Shown: positions 1-8,898 of the stretch, piece by piece
Position numbering within the stretch: the stretch's first letter is position 1
Layout: each line of letters begins with the position of its first letter
Made by a program: the position numbers and the translations under genes
The notes under the pieces: model-generated
The model's database searches: none
What the model was told of the DNA's origin: nothing
The model's input: the letters and a program-made list of their open reading frames with translations, nothing else
DNA from: Thalassoglobus neptunius
Lineage (GTDB): Bacteria > Planctomycetota > Planctomycetia > Planctomycetales > Planctomycetaceae
NCBI RefSeq assembly: GCF_007859735.1
Contig: NZ_SIHI01000001.1
Coordinates: 1,690,341-1,754,340, forward strand
Reading direction: 5' to 3'
Length of the DNA: 64,000 bases

Positions 1-73
1 GAATCATTTCGATCATCTCCCACTGAAGGTCAGTCAGGTCACTTGGGTACGCTTTTCGAATCGCCTCGGACAC
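1..73 (-). CDS. IS5-family transposase, N-terminal fragment (cut by window edge)
   Basis: The minus-strand translation from a GTG at 73 contains YPSDLTDLQWEMIEMI, the typical opening of IS5-type transposases (DUF4096-like N-terminal segment, usual form YPSDLTDxQWxxIxPLL). Only about 24 residues lie in the window and the catalytic DDE core would be to the left, so whether the element is intact cannot be judged. The alternative is a chance match, which is unlikely given the contiguous motif. The element boundary probably lies between about 74 and 125, but I cannot delimit terminal repeats. Confidence 0.75.
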   Translation of the reverse strand, partial: MSEAIRKAYPSDLTDLQWEMIEMI

Positions 74-106
74 CGTGCACTCCTTTGCGTTGATGAACCG
101 CAAAGT

Positions 107-250
107 GTGAACAAAACCAGACTTTCACAAAACCTCAGTTTCCGGATAGCCTCTGAGCTCGATTCCAAGCTGAAAGAGCAGTACGCCGGGGACTACGATC
201 GGGATCGCCCATTCATCCGCCATGCGTATGGATATAAATATCCAGTTTGA
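107..250 (+). pseudogene. C-terminal remnant of an unidentified gene beside the IS
   Basis: A plus-strand frame open from GTG 107 to TGA 248-250 ends in a protein-like stretch (ELDSKLKEQYAGDYDRDRPF, then IRHAYGYKYPV and stop). It has no Shine-Dalgarno and only about 47 residues. Lying directly behind the start of an IS transposase, it reads best as the 3' end of a gene whose 5' part was displaced by the insertion. The family is not recognised. It could also be a chance open frame. Confidence 0.35.
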
Positions 251-361
251 TCGAGGCAACGATTTTGAATGAACGATCTTTAAACGGATGCAGCGAATTT
301 TAGTCATCGAATTAAGAGTCCATTACATCCGGATTTCGCTTTATTGAAAGGACCGTATCCA

Positions 362-1258
362 ATGGCGAATAAGTCGAAAAATAGAGGGACTGCCCAAGAG
401 CAGTTGGCGCGTCCAGAGCAGGCTCAAGATCACCAGCCTGGCCGAGAATTTCAAATGACTCCTCATCCGGAATGGGATGTCCCGGAACAATCAAAAGGAG
501 CTCGACGCCTTGAGGGGAAGGTTGCTCTCATTTCCGGAGGCGATAGCGGGATCGGTCGAGCTGTCTCCGTTGCCTTCGCGCGAGAAGGGGCAAGTGTCGC
601 TATTGTCTATCTGGAAGAGGATCAGGATGCGAAAGCAACTCGCGAGCTAATAGCGAAAGAAGGGGGCGAGTGCCAACTTTTCGCAGGCAACGTGGGTGAA
701 GCTTCTTTCTGTGATCGCGTTGTCGAGGAGACAATCGAAAAGTATGGGCAGCTCGATGTCTTGATGAACAACGCTGCCGAACAGCATCCCAAGGATTCGA
801 TTGAAGACATTTCTCCCGAACAGCTTGAGAAAACGTTCGCGACCAATGTCTTTAGTATGTTTTATCTAACTAAAGCTGCGATTCCGCATCTGAGGAAGCA
901 AGAGAACGCTTCAATTGTTAATACAACCTCAGTGACTGCTTATCGGGGAAGCCCCGGGCTACTCGATTATTCTGCGAGCAAAGGGGCGATTGTCAGTTTC
1001 ACTCGTTCGTTGTCGCAATCGATTGTGTCTGAGGGAATTCGAGTCAATGCGGTCGCACCGGGGCCGATTTGGACACCGCTCATCCCCGCTACCTACCCCG
1101 CCGAGAAAGTTGGAACGTTCGGAACGGATACTCCAATGGGGCGGGCAGGGCAGCCGTGGGAGTGTGCGACGGCGTTTGTATTCCTGGCATCGCAAGACAG
1201 TTCCTATATGACGGGACAAGTTATTCACGTAAATGGCGGCGAGATCATCAACGGGTGA
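362..1258 (+). CDS. SDR-family NAD(P)-dependent oxidoreductase
   Basis: Short-chain dehydrogenase/reductase of 298 residues. After a hydrophilic N-terminal extension of about 45 residues (QPGREFQMTPHPEWD), the Rossmann start LEGKVALISGGDSGIGRAV gives the TGxxxGxG-type cofactor loop. NNAAEQH is the NNAG motif and YSASKGA carries the catalytic Tyr-x3-Lys, with a Ser upstream in NTTSVTAY. The extension plus core resembles the stress-associated SDR group around E. coli YghA and Bacillus YdaD/GsiB-neighbour proteins; the substrate is unknown. ATG 362 is preferred because GAAAGGA sits about 8 bases upstream, and an in-frame start at 344 would place that site inside the gene. It stands alone, with no operon partner visible. 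Confidence 0.88.
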   Translation: MANKSKNRGTAQEQLARPEQAQDHQPGREFQMTPHPEWDVPEQSKGARRLEGKVALISGGDSGIGRAVSVAFAREGASVAIVYLEEDQDAKATRELIAKEGGECQLFAGNVGEASFCDRVVEETIEKYGQLDVLMNNAAEQHPKDSIEDISPEQLEKTFATNVFSMFYLTKAAIPHLRKQENASIVNTTSVTAYRGSPGLLDYSASKGAIVSFTRSLSQSIVSEGIRVNAVAPGPIWTPLIPATYPAEKVGTFGTDTPMGRAGQPWECATAFVFLASQDSSYMTGQVIHVNGGEIING

Positions 1259-1928
1259 CTTCGCCGATTGTTTAAGGTGCCTGTACCGTACAAGGTGCTC
1301 CCTTTGATCACCGTCTGTGATTCTCTTTCAAGTCTCGGTTTCTGTGTCAGGGTGATGTTATGTCGGACAATTCCTATTGGTTTCCAACCGAAGCTCAACG
1401 ACGACGTTTTCCGAAGTTGAATCAGGTGCACAGTACGGAAGTTCTGGTCATCGGGGATTCTAATTCTGCTTCTTTGGGACAAAGTTGGTCGGCTTCACAG
1501 AGAAAAGATCGAGCGAATCAATCCGCTCGGTGCGTGTTCTTTTTGTTGACGAGCAAGAGGGAAACTGTTGTCCAATCGCGGATACATTTCGTGATTGCTG
1601 ACCTTCGCTGTTGCGTCTTTTCTCTGGTTGACGCGCCTGCTGGCTGAGTGCAAATGGGGCACGTTGTGCAAATTGCAGGTGGTGGATTGCTGGATTTCTG
1701 AAAACTGACCCCATTTTTGGTTGACACGGCGCAGTTGCTGGCTGAGAATGAGTCTCAGTATCAGTTGGTCGTCGGTGTGCTTGTCGGTAACAGCTGATAT
1801 TGATTTTGCTTCCGAGGTTTAGCCAGCCACCCAGCGTCGCAAGGCAGCCAGCCATGCTCGGAAATCGAAGGCACTCCTGAGTGGGGTGTCCGTTTTCCAC
1901 AGACGGTCCGAGTTTTGGAGGTTCTGGT
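1259..1928. other. intergenic region with possible IS remnant and regulatory palindrome
   Basis: No convincing gene. A short frame from ATG 1360 begins MSDNSYWFPTEAQRRRFPKL, which resembles the opening of another IS5-type transposase, then loses similarity; it may be a degraded insertion. The palindrome at 1742-1758 and the leader of the DUF1559 operon fill the right part. The remaining open frames here look like chance. Confidence 0.4.
1742..1758 (+). promoter_or_regulatory. Fur-like palindromic operator
   Basis: CTGAGAATGAGTCTCAG has perfect 6-base arms (CTGAGA/TCTCAG) around a 5-base centre. The inner 15 bases match the 7-1-7 layout of Fur-family boxes (TGAGAAT-G-AGTCTCA against TGATAAT-N-ATTATCA). 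It lies about 170 bases upstream of the start codon of a DUF1559/DUF4198 operon; DUF4198 proteins are linked to metal uptake in other bacteria. Binding by Fur or another FUR-family repressor is inference. No confident -35/-10 pair could be placed around it. Confidence 0.45.
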
Positions 1929-2861
1929 ATGCATCGCCAAGTCAAGCTGATGCGCTCTCGCGGATTCACGTTGATCGAGTTGCTCGTGGTCATTGCCATC
2001 ATTGCAATTCTTATCGCTTTGCTTCTCCCGGCAGTCCAACAAGCGCGCGAAGCGGCGCGGAGAACTCAGTGTAAAAACAATATGAAGCAAATCGGGCTCG
2101 CGATTCACAACTATCACGACGTGTACCTGCAGTTTCCGAATGCGAATTCAGGCGGCCTCAGTTACTCAAGCCTGAGTGGCTCAAGTCTGTTTGCCAGCAT
2201 TTTGCCGATGATCGAGCAGGCGTCTGCTTACAATCTCTACGATTTCAACAAGGGGAACGCGGATCCCGAGAATCAAGAGGTTGTCGGGCAAGTTCTGCCA
2301 TTTTATCTCTGCCCATCTTCGCCACTACGTCGACAGGTTCCAAGCTGTGATACAGATAGCGGAAGAGCCCCCGGGAATTATGCTGCCTGCATCGGATCGA
2401 AAGACTTTAACCAGTACTGGTCGTTTTATCGTCTTCCAAGACCAGAATTAGATGGAGCGATCGTCTACACCGACAGCACGCCGGGCAAAACCAAGTTTCG
2501 CGACTTTCGGGATGGAACCAGCAATACGATGATGATTGGTGAGACCGCCTACAATCTTCCCGATTACAAATTTAGTTCCGGAGACTGTGCGGGGCAATCA
2601 CGGTACTCATTCACTTATTGGGCCAGCCCATACCCCGGATCAACAACTGCCACGACTGAATACGATTTCAATCCTCGTGATATCGCGGAAGACGGCATCT
2701 TCGATACCAATTGGCCGCGCTCTTTCCGAAGCGATCACGTTGGGGGAGTTCAGTTCACGTTTTCTGATGGCTCTGTGCACTTCATTTCTGAGAACATCGA
2801 TGCCGAACTCCTGGACGGGCTCGCGACACGATCAGGAGGGGAGATTGTCGGTGAATTCTAG
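1929..2861 (+). CDS. DUF1559 protein with prepilin-type N-terminus
   Basis: Planctomycete-specific DUF1559 family, 310 residues. The N-terminus reads [20 protein letters not shown], a type IV prepilin/type II pseudopilin cleavage and methylation signal followed by one hydrophobic helix, then [14 protein letters not shown], the invariant DUF1559 entry. The C-terminus keeps the HVGGVQF...[12 protein letters not shown] block (H-X9-DG motif). ATG 1929 is chosen because GGAGG ends 7 bases upstream. It is probably exported and processed by a prepilin peptidase and anchored by the helix. The downstream lipoprotein start lies inside its last codons, so the two are translationally coupled. The molecular role of the family is unknown. 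Confidence 0.9.
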   Translation: MHRQVKLMRSRGFTLIELLVVIAIIAILIALLLPAVQQAREAARRTQCKNNMKQIGLAIHNYHDVYLQFPNANSGGLSYSSLSGSSLFASILPMIEQASAYNLYDFNKGNADPENQEVVGQVLPFYLCPSSPLRRQVPSCDTDSGRAPGNYAACIGSKDFNQYWSFYRLPRPELDGAIVYTDSTPGKTKFRDFRDGTSNTMMIGETAYNLPDYKFSSGDCAGQSRYSFTYWASPYPGSTTATTEYDFNPRDIAEDGIFDTNWPRSFRSDHVGGVQFTFSDGSVHFISENIDAELLDGLATRSGGEIVGEF

Positions 2862-3318
2862 GAGTTGCTATTTGCAGAGTTTCGTGTGCTGCGGCCTGCT
2901 AGCGACGTTGATGTTCTCAAGTGGATGCACTTCAAGACGCGAAGGTCCTTCACGAGTTGCTGTCGAAGGCACTGTCACGTTGGATAATGTTCCGCTGAAG
3001 CAAGGTGTCGTGCGATTTATCGCAACAGGAGAAACGGAAGGCCCCAAGACAAGTGTTCCGGTCAACGATGGGCAATTCAAGATCAACAGCGAATCCGGTC
3101 CAGTCGTTGGGGAACATCGCATCGAGATCGTGTCAACCGACGATGGCGGGTACGCGATGGATGATGAGCAAGCGATCAAACAGCTCAGAGAACAGGGAAT
3201 CCGAAAGATCGAAGTCGTCCGTGTTCCATTAAAATACAACAAACGAAGTCAACTTGTCGAACATGTTGCTGCTGAAGGTCCGAATACCTATAGCTTTGAA
3301 CTTTCCAGTCAGAAATAG
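2851..3318 (+). CDS. small lipoprotein, carboxypeptidase-regulatory-like fold
   Basis: 155 residues starting at GTG 2851, which overlaps the end of the DUF1559 gene by 11 bases; AGGAGG lies about 11 bases upstream. The signal peptide ends in the lipobox LMFSSGC, so it is a lipoprotein. The mature part ([19 protein letters not shown], then [19 protein letters not shown]) has the pattern of the short Ig-like or carboxypeptidase-regulatory domain that planctomycetes encode right after DUF1559 genes. It ends YSFELSSQK. It is probably periplasmic-side or outer-membrane anchored. No catalytic motif is seen. Confidence 0.8.
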   Translation: MNSRSCYLQSFVCCGLLATLMFSSGCTSRREGPSRVAVEGTVTLDNVPLKQGVVRFIATGETEGPKTSVPVNDGQFKINSESGPVVGEHRIEIVSTDDGGYAMDDEQAIKQLREQGIRKIEVVRVPLKYNKRSQLVEHVAAEGPNTYSFELSSQK

Positions 3319-3341
3319 TTCCTCTCCTTTTTAGGACATAT

Positions 3342-5039
3342 ATGATGAAAAAGAGTTTTGTACTGAGGTCGGCTTTGTGTCTAATAGCATGTGGTGTCAC
3401 GGTTAGTGTGGCGCAACGTGCCGATGCCCATTTCATCTTTCTCGCTCCGCAAGCAACTAAGGGAGAGACGACACGCATCGAAGTCTATTTCGGCGAAGAT
3501 GCCTCAGCGGATGACCCCGCATTTTTGAAGTACACGGAGGGGATGAATGCGTGGGCTGTTCAGCAAGGAAAAGAGATGGAGGTCCTTGAGATCGATCGCA
3601 AAGACGACTCCGTGTCAACGACAATTCCAGCTGACGAGACAGACAAGACGATTATCGTTGCGACACATGATCTCGGTGTGATGGATCGCGGTGATACCGT
3701 CTTTCGTCTCAAGTATTATGCGAAAACTGGACCGTCAGTGAATTCCAGCGCCTGGACCTCTGTCGACACTTCGAAAGCGTTGAAGCTTGACGTCATCCCG
3801 GAAGAGACCACTGACGGTGTCAATCTGCAAGTGCTCTTCAACGGCGAAGCAGTCGAAGGCAGTGAAGTTGTGGCCAGCGGTCCGGAGTTGTTCGAGTTCG
3901 AAGGCACAACCGGGGAGTCCGGAACGATCGTTCTTCCAATTGATCAGCCCGGTCTCTATTCGATCCGAGCCAAGCACGTCGAACCGGAAGCAGGCGAGTT
4001 TGACGGCAAGGAATACCCGGAAACACGACACTACACCACCTTGACATTAAGAGTGCAGTCCGACCTGTCACAGGCTGCGAGACGAGACCTCCAACCGCTT
4101 GAGCAGCCTGTGACAAGTTTCGGAGGTGCAATCCTCGGTGACAAAGTCTACATCTACGGTGGTCATTCCGGCTCAGCACACTCTTATTCCAATGAAGAGC
4201 AGGGGCACACTCTCCTTCAATTAAACCTTGGAACTGGTCAATGGAATGAACTGGTTGACGGACCACCGCTGCAGGGACTGGCGATGGTCGCTCATGGCGA
4301 CCGCCTCTATCGAATTGGCGGATTTACTGCGAAGAACAGTGAAGGAGAAGAGCATGACTTGTGGTCGCGAGACACTGTCGAAGCTTATGACCTGACAAAA
4401 AACAAATGGGGCAAGATGCCTTCGCTGCCTGAACCTCGATCATCTTTCGACGCAGCAGTTCTCAACGATACGATCTACGTCATTGGTGGTTGGCAACTTC
4501 AGGGCGAGAGCGACGAAGTTTGGCACCAGACGGCATGGTCGATGGACTTGAATGCAGAAGATCCCCAGTGGACAGCACTTCCAGAACCACCGTTTCAGCG
4601 ACGGGCATTGGCAGTGGCAGCCTTCAACGACAAGCTCTACGTCATTGGTGGAATGCAATCGGAAGGGGGACCAACGACCGCGATGAACATTTACGATCCG
4701 CAAACTGAAACCTGGTCAGAAGGACCAGAACTGGTCGTGGAAGCTTCTAAAGAATCTGACGATGACAGTTCCGGAAGTCGATTCTCGGCCGGGATGACAG
4801 GATTCGGAGCATCAGCATTTGCGGCAGGCGGACATCTCTACGCCAGCACTTTCAAAGGCAACCTGCAGCGTCTGTCAGACGATGGTTCTCAGTGGGAGAT
4901 TGTCGCCAAAACTCCGACCGCTCGATTCTTTCATCGCATGCTGCCAGTCAGCGACCACGAACTCCTTGTTGTGGGTGGAGCGAGCATGGCTGTCGGAAAG
5001 TTTGAAGAAGTCGAGATTCTCGACGTGAGCAAAGAGTAA
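3342..5039 (+). CDS. exported DUF4198 protein fused to Kelch repeats
   Basis: 565 residues. The Sec signal peptide (MMKKSFVLRS...AQRADA) is followed by HFIFLAPQ, the hallmark start of DUF4198, a family tied to metal-ion (Ni/Co/Fe) acquisition proteins. DUF4198 covers roughly residues 28-235. From about residue 255 there are at least five Kelch blades (KVYIYGGH, RLYRIGGF, TIYVIGGW, KLYVIGGM, ELLVVGGA), consistent with a beta-propeller. The start is ATG 3342 or the adjacent ATG 3345. It is the last gene of the three-gene operon and is followed by a strong intrinsic terminator. A metal-related surface or periplasmic role is inferred from DUF4198 and the upstream Fur-like box. Confidence 0.85.
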   Translation: MMKKSFVLRSALCLIACGVTVSVAQRADAHFIFLAPQATKGETTRIEVYFGEDASADDPAFLKYTEGMNAWAVQQGKEMEVLEIDRKDDSVSTTIPADETDKTIIVATHDLGVMDRGDTVFRLKYYAKTGPSVNSSAWTSVDTSKALKLDVIPEETTDGVNLQVLFNGEAVEGSEVVASGPELFEFEGTTGESGTIVLPIDQPGLYSIRAKHVEPEAGEFDGKEYPETRHYTTLTLRVQSDLSQAARRDLQPLEQPVTSFGGAILGDKVYIYGGHSGSAHSYSNEEQGHTLLQLNLGTGQWNELVDGPPLQGLAMVAHGDRLYRIGGFTAKNSEGEEHDLWSRDTVEAYDLTKNKWGKMPSLPEPRSSFDAAVLNDTIYVIGGWQLQGESDEVWHQTAWSMDLNAEDPQWTALPEPPFQRRALAVAAFNDKLYVIGGMQSEGGPTTAMNIYDPQTETWSEGPELVVEASKESDDDSSGSRFSAGMTGFGASAFAAGGHLYASTFKGNLQRLSDDGSQWEIVAKTPTARFFHRMLPVSDHELLVVGGASMAVGKFEEVEILDVSKE

Positions 5040-5060
5040 GTTGGACGCAATGCGTCTTTT

Positions 5061-5095
5061 GTGGTTGCGGGAAACTCCCGCAACCACTTTTTTTT
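5061..5095 (+). terminator. rho-independent terminator
   Basis: A perfect 11-bp stem GTGGTTGCGGG / CCCGCAACCAC with a 5-base loop AAACT is followed directly by eight T residues. It ends the DUF1559/lipoprotein/DUF4198 operon 22 bases after its stop codon. Confidence 0.93.
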
Positions 5096-5138
5096 CGCTT
5101 TGATTTAATGATTGATTGAGAAGATGGAGGGGACGTTC

Positions 5139-5876
5139 GTGATTCTTGAACAAGCGGTGATCAAGTACGAAGCGGGCGATTTGGATTCTGCATTAAATCT
5201 GACGAAACAATTCCTGGACCAAAATGAACATGATGGTCGTGGTTGGGAATTGTTGGGCTTGATTCAGTTTCGCAGCCACGAGTTTTCCCGTTCCGTGTCG
5301 GCACTGGAACAGGCGAGTCTTTATATTCCTCTACGGATTAAGAGCCGCGCTTACCTTGCATTGGGCTATGGGGAAATCGGCAAGCGCGAACTCTCAAGAG
5401 ATCTGTTGGTCGATATCATCAATGATCCTGCGATATCAGTTGCTCTCTTGATTGAAATCGCCGCTGGCCTCGATTCGATCGGACGACCGGATCTTTCAGT
5501 TGATGCTTGTCGAAAAGCGACTGAGCGAGATCCCGACAACGCACAAGCTTACTACTCGCTGAGCTACTATGTCGCACGTGCTGGATTGACCACAGCGATT
5601 ACGGAATCGCTGGCACGCCGCGCGATCTCTCTCGATCCGTTGAACGCCCGCTATCGAGTTGGTCTGGCTGGATTGTTAATGAGCCAGAATCGACACCAGG
5701 AAGCTTACGAATTGGTCAAGGGGCTCGAAGATGATCAACTCTCTGAGATTCATTGCAAGCAGTGCCTCGGCCGAATCCGTGACCTCTATCAACAAGCGGG
5801 CGACTATGATCGGATGATTTTCTGTCGAGAAAAGATCCTCGAGCTTGAAACGCATGAGATGCGCGGCGGCTGCTGA
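5139..5876 (+). CDS. tetratricopeptide-repeat protein
   Basis: About 245 residues made of helical pairs with TPR periodicity: DLDSALNLTKQFLDQNEHDG, GWELLGLIQFRSHEFSRSVS, KSRAYLALGYGEIGKREL, DLSVDACRKATERDPDN, AYYSLSYYVARAG and NRHQEAYELVKGL. No signal peptide or membrane segment, so probably a cytoplasmic scaffold. GTG 5139 is preferred because GGAGGGG ends 6 bases upstream; in-frame ATG 5124 and TTG 5112 are alternatives with poorer sites. It stands alone after a terminator and is convergent with the ECF pair. Partner and function are unknown. Confidence 0.8.
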   Translation: MILEQAVIKYEAGDLDSALNLTKQFLDQNEHDGRGWELLGLIQFRSHEFSRSVSALEQASLYIPLRIKSRAYLALGYGEIGKRELSRDLLVDIINDPAISVALLIEIAAGLDSIGRPDLSVDACRKATERDPDNAQAYYSLSYYVARAGLTTAITESLARRAISLDPLNARYRVGLAGLLMSQNRHQEAYELVKGLEDDQLSEIHCKQCLGRIRDLYQQAGDYDRMIFCREKILELETHEMRGGC

Positions 5877-5939
5877 CCGTCGACAGCTTTTCGATGCTGC
5901 TGTTCAAAACGCGACCTTCATCACAGAGAGAGCTCGTTT

Positions 5940-7100
5940 TCAGACGCGGTTTGTGCAATGAAAAGAACGTTTAATCACCTGGGCATTGTGCGCGTTGAGA
6001 TCTTCTTTCATATGAAGAAAAAACGCCCCAATCGCAACGAATGCCATGACTCCAAGGAAGATCACGAGGACTAGAATCACCAGAGCTGGAGCCTTCGGCA
6101 AGCGGATTCCGTTATCAGATGAAGTGGTCTTAATTCTATCTTCCGGCTTCGATGCCGCTTCTTCGTCACGGGCAACCTGAATCTTCTTCTGCTTCTTCGA
6201 TGAACTCCAGCAGATCGAGAAGAAGACGATTTCAAACGGGATCACTGCACCAACTATGACTTGAAACAGCGTTGGTCCCATTTCAGGAATCTGAAGCTGT
6301 GTACCGGAGTACCACCCGCACAACGCTCCCGCAAGAGTAGGCAGAATGATTGCTGTCGCTGTCTGCCAGGACGGGACGAGCCGATTCCAGTTCTCTGCCC
6401 AGTTCAGCCAGCCGGAACACGCCCCACAACCACTCTCAGATTCGGAAATCGCAGCCACGAGTTCCATGATGTCTCCCGCGTTTTCGTCATCGGTTTCTCT
6501 TTCGAGGCTGTCGATCAGCCTTTGAAGATCATCGCGGCGCGGTTCAAGTTGCTCAGTCACGGCGGTCTGATTGAGTCGATAAACTGCCGAATAAATCACG
6601 TAAAGGAAAATTGCTCCGATCCCGGAAAGCAGAGAAAAACCCAAGAGGCCATCTGAGCTGTTCCAGGCAACATTTACAAAGAATGCCATAATTGAGATAC
6701 AAAAAGGGAGTAGATACCACCAGAAGATATTCCGCAGGAGCCAGATTTGATGTTCCGTCTGTTCGAGCGACTCCTTCGCGTAGAAGAGAAGTGGTTCTCC
6801 CGGGTGGCTCGGCCGCTGCGGATGACGCGAACGGTCAACGAAGATGAAGGCGGCGATCCAGATCAAAGCGGGAATGGTCAAGTACCAGGTCCACGGTAGG
6901 GACATCATGCTGCCCAACAGTAACCACAAGGGAATCATGACCAGCGAGACTCCAACTTCGCGGAAGTCACGCCAATAGATCATTGATTGAAAGCTCTGGT
7001 GAGAACGAAGGACTTCTTTCGACAGAAGGTCGGAGTCAAAGGTAATATTCATTTGTGCCTCATCTTCTTTCCACGCTTGTCGGTATTCGTCAAGATTCAT
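5940..7100 (-). CDS. multi-spanning membrane partner of the ECF sigma factor (putative anti-sigma)
   Basis: 386 residues. A soluble N-terminus (MNLDEYRQAWKEDE) is followed by hydrophobic segments in pairs (VSLVMIPLWLLLGSMM, WYLTIPALIWIAAFIF, two more after residue 120, two around 240-290, and LVILVLVIFLGVMAFVAIGA near the C-terminus), so about seven membrane helices with a central acidic soluble stretch. Its start lies 11 bases inside the upstream sigma factor gene, implying coupling. Pairing of ECF factor and membrane protein is the usual sigma/anti-sigma arrangement. No zinc-finger anti-sigma (HxxxCxxC) motif is seen, so the regulatory role is inference. Confidence 0.7.
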   Translation of the reverse strand: MNLDEYRQAWKEDEAQMNITFDSDLLSKEVLRSHQSFQSMIYWRDFREVGVSLVMIPLWLLLGSMMSLPWTWYLTIPALIWIAAFIFVDRSRHPQRPSHPGEPLLFYAKESLEQTEHQIWLLRNIFWWYLLPFCISIMAFFVNVAWNSSDGLLGFSLLSGIGAIFLYVIYSAVYRLNQTAVTEQLEPRRDDLQRLIDSLERETDDENAGDIMELVAAISESESGCGACSGWLNWAENWNRLVPSWQTATAIILPTLAGALCGWYSGTQLQIPEMGPTLFQVIVGAVIPFEIVFFSICWSSSKKQKKIQVARDEEAASKPEDRIKTTSSDNGIRLPKAPALVILVLVIFLGVMAFVAIGAFFLHMKEDLNAHNAQVIKRSFHCTNRV

Positions 7101-7614
7101 CGCAACCTCCGTTTAAGATTGTCGCGAGTTTCTTTTTAGCGCGATTTAACTTCACGCCGATACTATTTTCTGTAACTCCAAGCACTTCGGCCATTTCTTG
7201 ATAGCTCAGTTCGTCGAGATACAAGAGTACGAGTGCCGCATCGGTCTTCGGGAGTTGATGAATCGCTTGATAGAGGTTCTCGATCATCTCTTGATGTAGC
7301 AGCCTCTCTGAACTGTCGGGGCCGTGTGGTTCCGGAACGTTGATGTCAATCAGAGGCTGTTGAGATTCGCGTCGAGGTTTGTCTTTACGCTTCCAGTTCA
7401 TGGCCGTGTTCAAAGCGACCCGATAGAACCAGGTTGCCGCAGTTGACTTGCCAGAAAACTTTGGGACGGACCGCCATGCCTGCAGCAGAATCTCTTGTGC
7501 GAGATCTTGACAGTCCTCGCTGTTGAGTGTGTAAGCGCGGGCGACCTTCATGACCGAGGCACTGTGATCCTCGAGCCAGTTGATAAACACCAACTGTTGG
7601 TCTTGATCGTCCAC
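7090..7614 (-). CDS. ECF-type sigma-70 factor
   Basis: 174 residues. Region 2 is seen in ARAYTLNSEDCQDLAQEILL QAW and the core-binding/-10 part FSGKSTAATWFYRVALNTAM. Region 4 is seen in IHQLPKTDAALVLLYLDELSYQEMAEVLGVTENSIGVKLNRAKKKL, with a clear helix-turn-helix. The length is standard for an ECF factor. The ATG at 7614 directs a gene overlapping the membrane protein by 11 bases. It probably redirects RNA polymerase in response to a signal relayed by that partner; the target promoter is unknown. Confidence 0.92.
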   Translation of the reverse strand: MDDQDQQLVFINWLEDHSASVMKVARAYTLNSEDCQDLAQEILLQAWRSVPKFSGKSTAATWFYRVALNTAMNWKRKDKPRRESQQPLIDINVPEPHGPDSSERLLHQEMIENLYQAIHQLPKTDAALVLLYLDELSYQEMAEVLGVTENSIGVKLNRAKKKLATILNGGCDES

Positions 7615-7979
7615 GAATGACCTTTGTTCAGCGCGACATGCTCTCTTTCAAGAGTGAATCTTCACCCTGTCGCTCGATCGACGAACTTCATGGACACATG
7701 GGGCAATTCACAGGGTTTCAGATCACTTCTGAAGGTATTGGTCACCCGGGATTGAGAGTCCTTACAGCCAAATCTCGATTTCGACCGAAAATTGCAAAGA
7801 ACACGATGCGTTCATTGATTCCGGACTTCAACGGCACCGGGAAATCGAGAGTCGCAACGCGAATCCGACAGAAGAAGGCAATATTCAGGACGCACTGAAT
7901 CGCCGATCGCCGACGCGTCTCGACTTGTCAGACCTTCGGAAGCGGTGCTTCGTAGAAAGTCCGGTGCGTCAATTCCCAG
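7615..7979. other. intergenic region upstream of the ECF operon
   Basis: No supported gene. An open frame at 7617-7898 on the plus strand lacks a Shine-Dalgarno and protein-like composition. The region should hold the promoter of the minus-strand ECF pair and the end of the DUF1080 gene's transcript; no terminator hairpin with a T-run was found. Confidence 0.5.
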
Positions 7980-8771
7980 CTAGTCATTGTTCTCAACGAG
8001 CCAGATGTTTCGGAATTTGACCGGAGAGCCATGTTCCTGAAGAACGATCGGTGAGGTGGGCTCTTCTGGAAAGGCAGCGTACTTATTTCTACGAAGCGAA
8101 AGCTTGACGTCATCGTGGATAAGCTTGCCGTTGAGACGGATGGAAACACGGGCGGCGTCGCGTTCGATTCGATGACCGGCCTTGTCAAATCGTGCGGATT
8201 GATAATCCAGATCGACGGTTTGCCACTCCCCGAGCGGAAGTGCAGCGTTCACGGTCGGCGGAGCGATTTGATAGATCGCTCCGCAGTCTGACAGTCCAGC
8301 GACTCTCTTTGCGGCACTGTCCAGGATCTGTAGTTCGTAAAGCGGTCCAAAGAAAACGCCGCTATTCCCTTGCCCGCCATCTTTTGGCAGCTGAAACTCC
8401 AGGTGCAACGAGTAATCACGGAATTTCTCTTTCGTACATAGAAACTGCTTGCGACGCTTCCCGTTATGATCGAGTGCGATCTGAAGCGACTGACCGTCGA
8501 CAATTTTCCATTGGATCTCCTTTTGATCCTGCTTTGGATTAATCTTTAGGAAAGAGAACGGCTCCCAGGCATCGAGATTGGAGCCGTCGAACAGCACAAT
8601 CGCCCCCTCAGGCGGAGCGAGTCCAAGCGTTGAAGCTGGTGAGTCCATAGATGTCTGCGCGTCCCCGCTGTCTGTGGTGTCAATCTCGTCAGCCATGAGG
8701 ATCTTGGCTTCCGAGAGGAAAGTGATCGTCACGAGACTCATTAGAAGCACAAGATGATGATGGACTCTCAT
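7980..8771 (-). CDS. exported DUF1080 (3-keto-disaccharide hydrolase-type) protein
   Basis: 263 residues with a Sec signal peptide (VHHHLVLLMSLVTITFLSEAKILMA). The DUF1080 fold (concanavalin-like jelly roll) starts at IVLFDGSNLDAWEP and continues with YSLHLEFQLP, GNSGVFFGP LYELQILD, GAIYQ and the closing FRNIWL. Some DUF1080 proteins hydrolyse 3-keto-glucosides/disaccharides; many planctomycete members are uncharacterised. It is probably periplasmic. It is the last gene of a minus-strand run of carbohydrate-related exported genes, 127 bases downstream of the esterase gene. Confidence 0.88.
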   Translation of the reverse strand: MRVHHHLVLLMSLVTITFLSEAKILMADEIDTTDSGDAQTSMDSPASTLGLAPPEGAIVLFDGSNLDAWEPFSFLKINPKQDQKEIQWKIVDGQSLQIALDHNGKRRKQFLCTKEKFRDYSLHLEFQLPKDGGQGNSGVFFGPLYELQILDSAAKRVAGLSDCGAIYQIAPPTVNAALPLGEWQTVDLDYQSARFDKAGHRIERDAARVSIRLNGKLIHDDVKLSLRRNKYAAFPEEPTSPIVLQEHGSPVKFRNIWLVENND

Positions 8772-8898
8772 TGCTGAATTGCTCCGATTGAATTTAATCG
8801 CGCGGACACATCGATCAACTTCTCGTTTGCGGTGAGAGAATTAATCTACTCGACGTGTGGCGCGATGATGTGAGATGTTGACGCTACAATTTGTAAGG

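Noticed and set aside
7617-7898. 93-codon plus-strand frame divergent to the ECF gene
   Set aside because: It begins within the expected promoter of the ECF operon and has no start signal or similarity.
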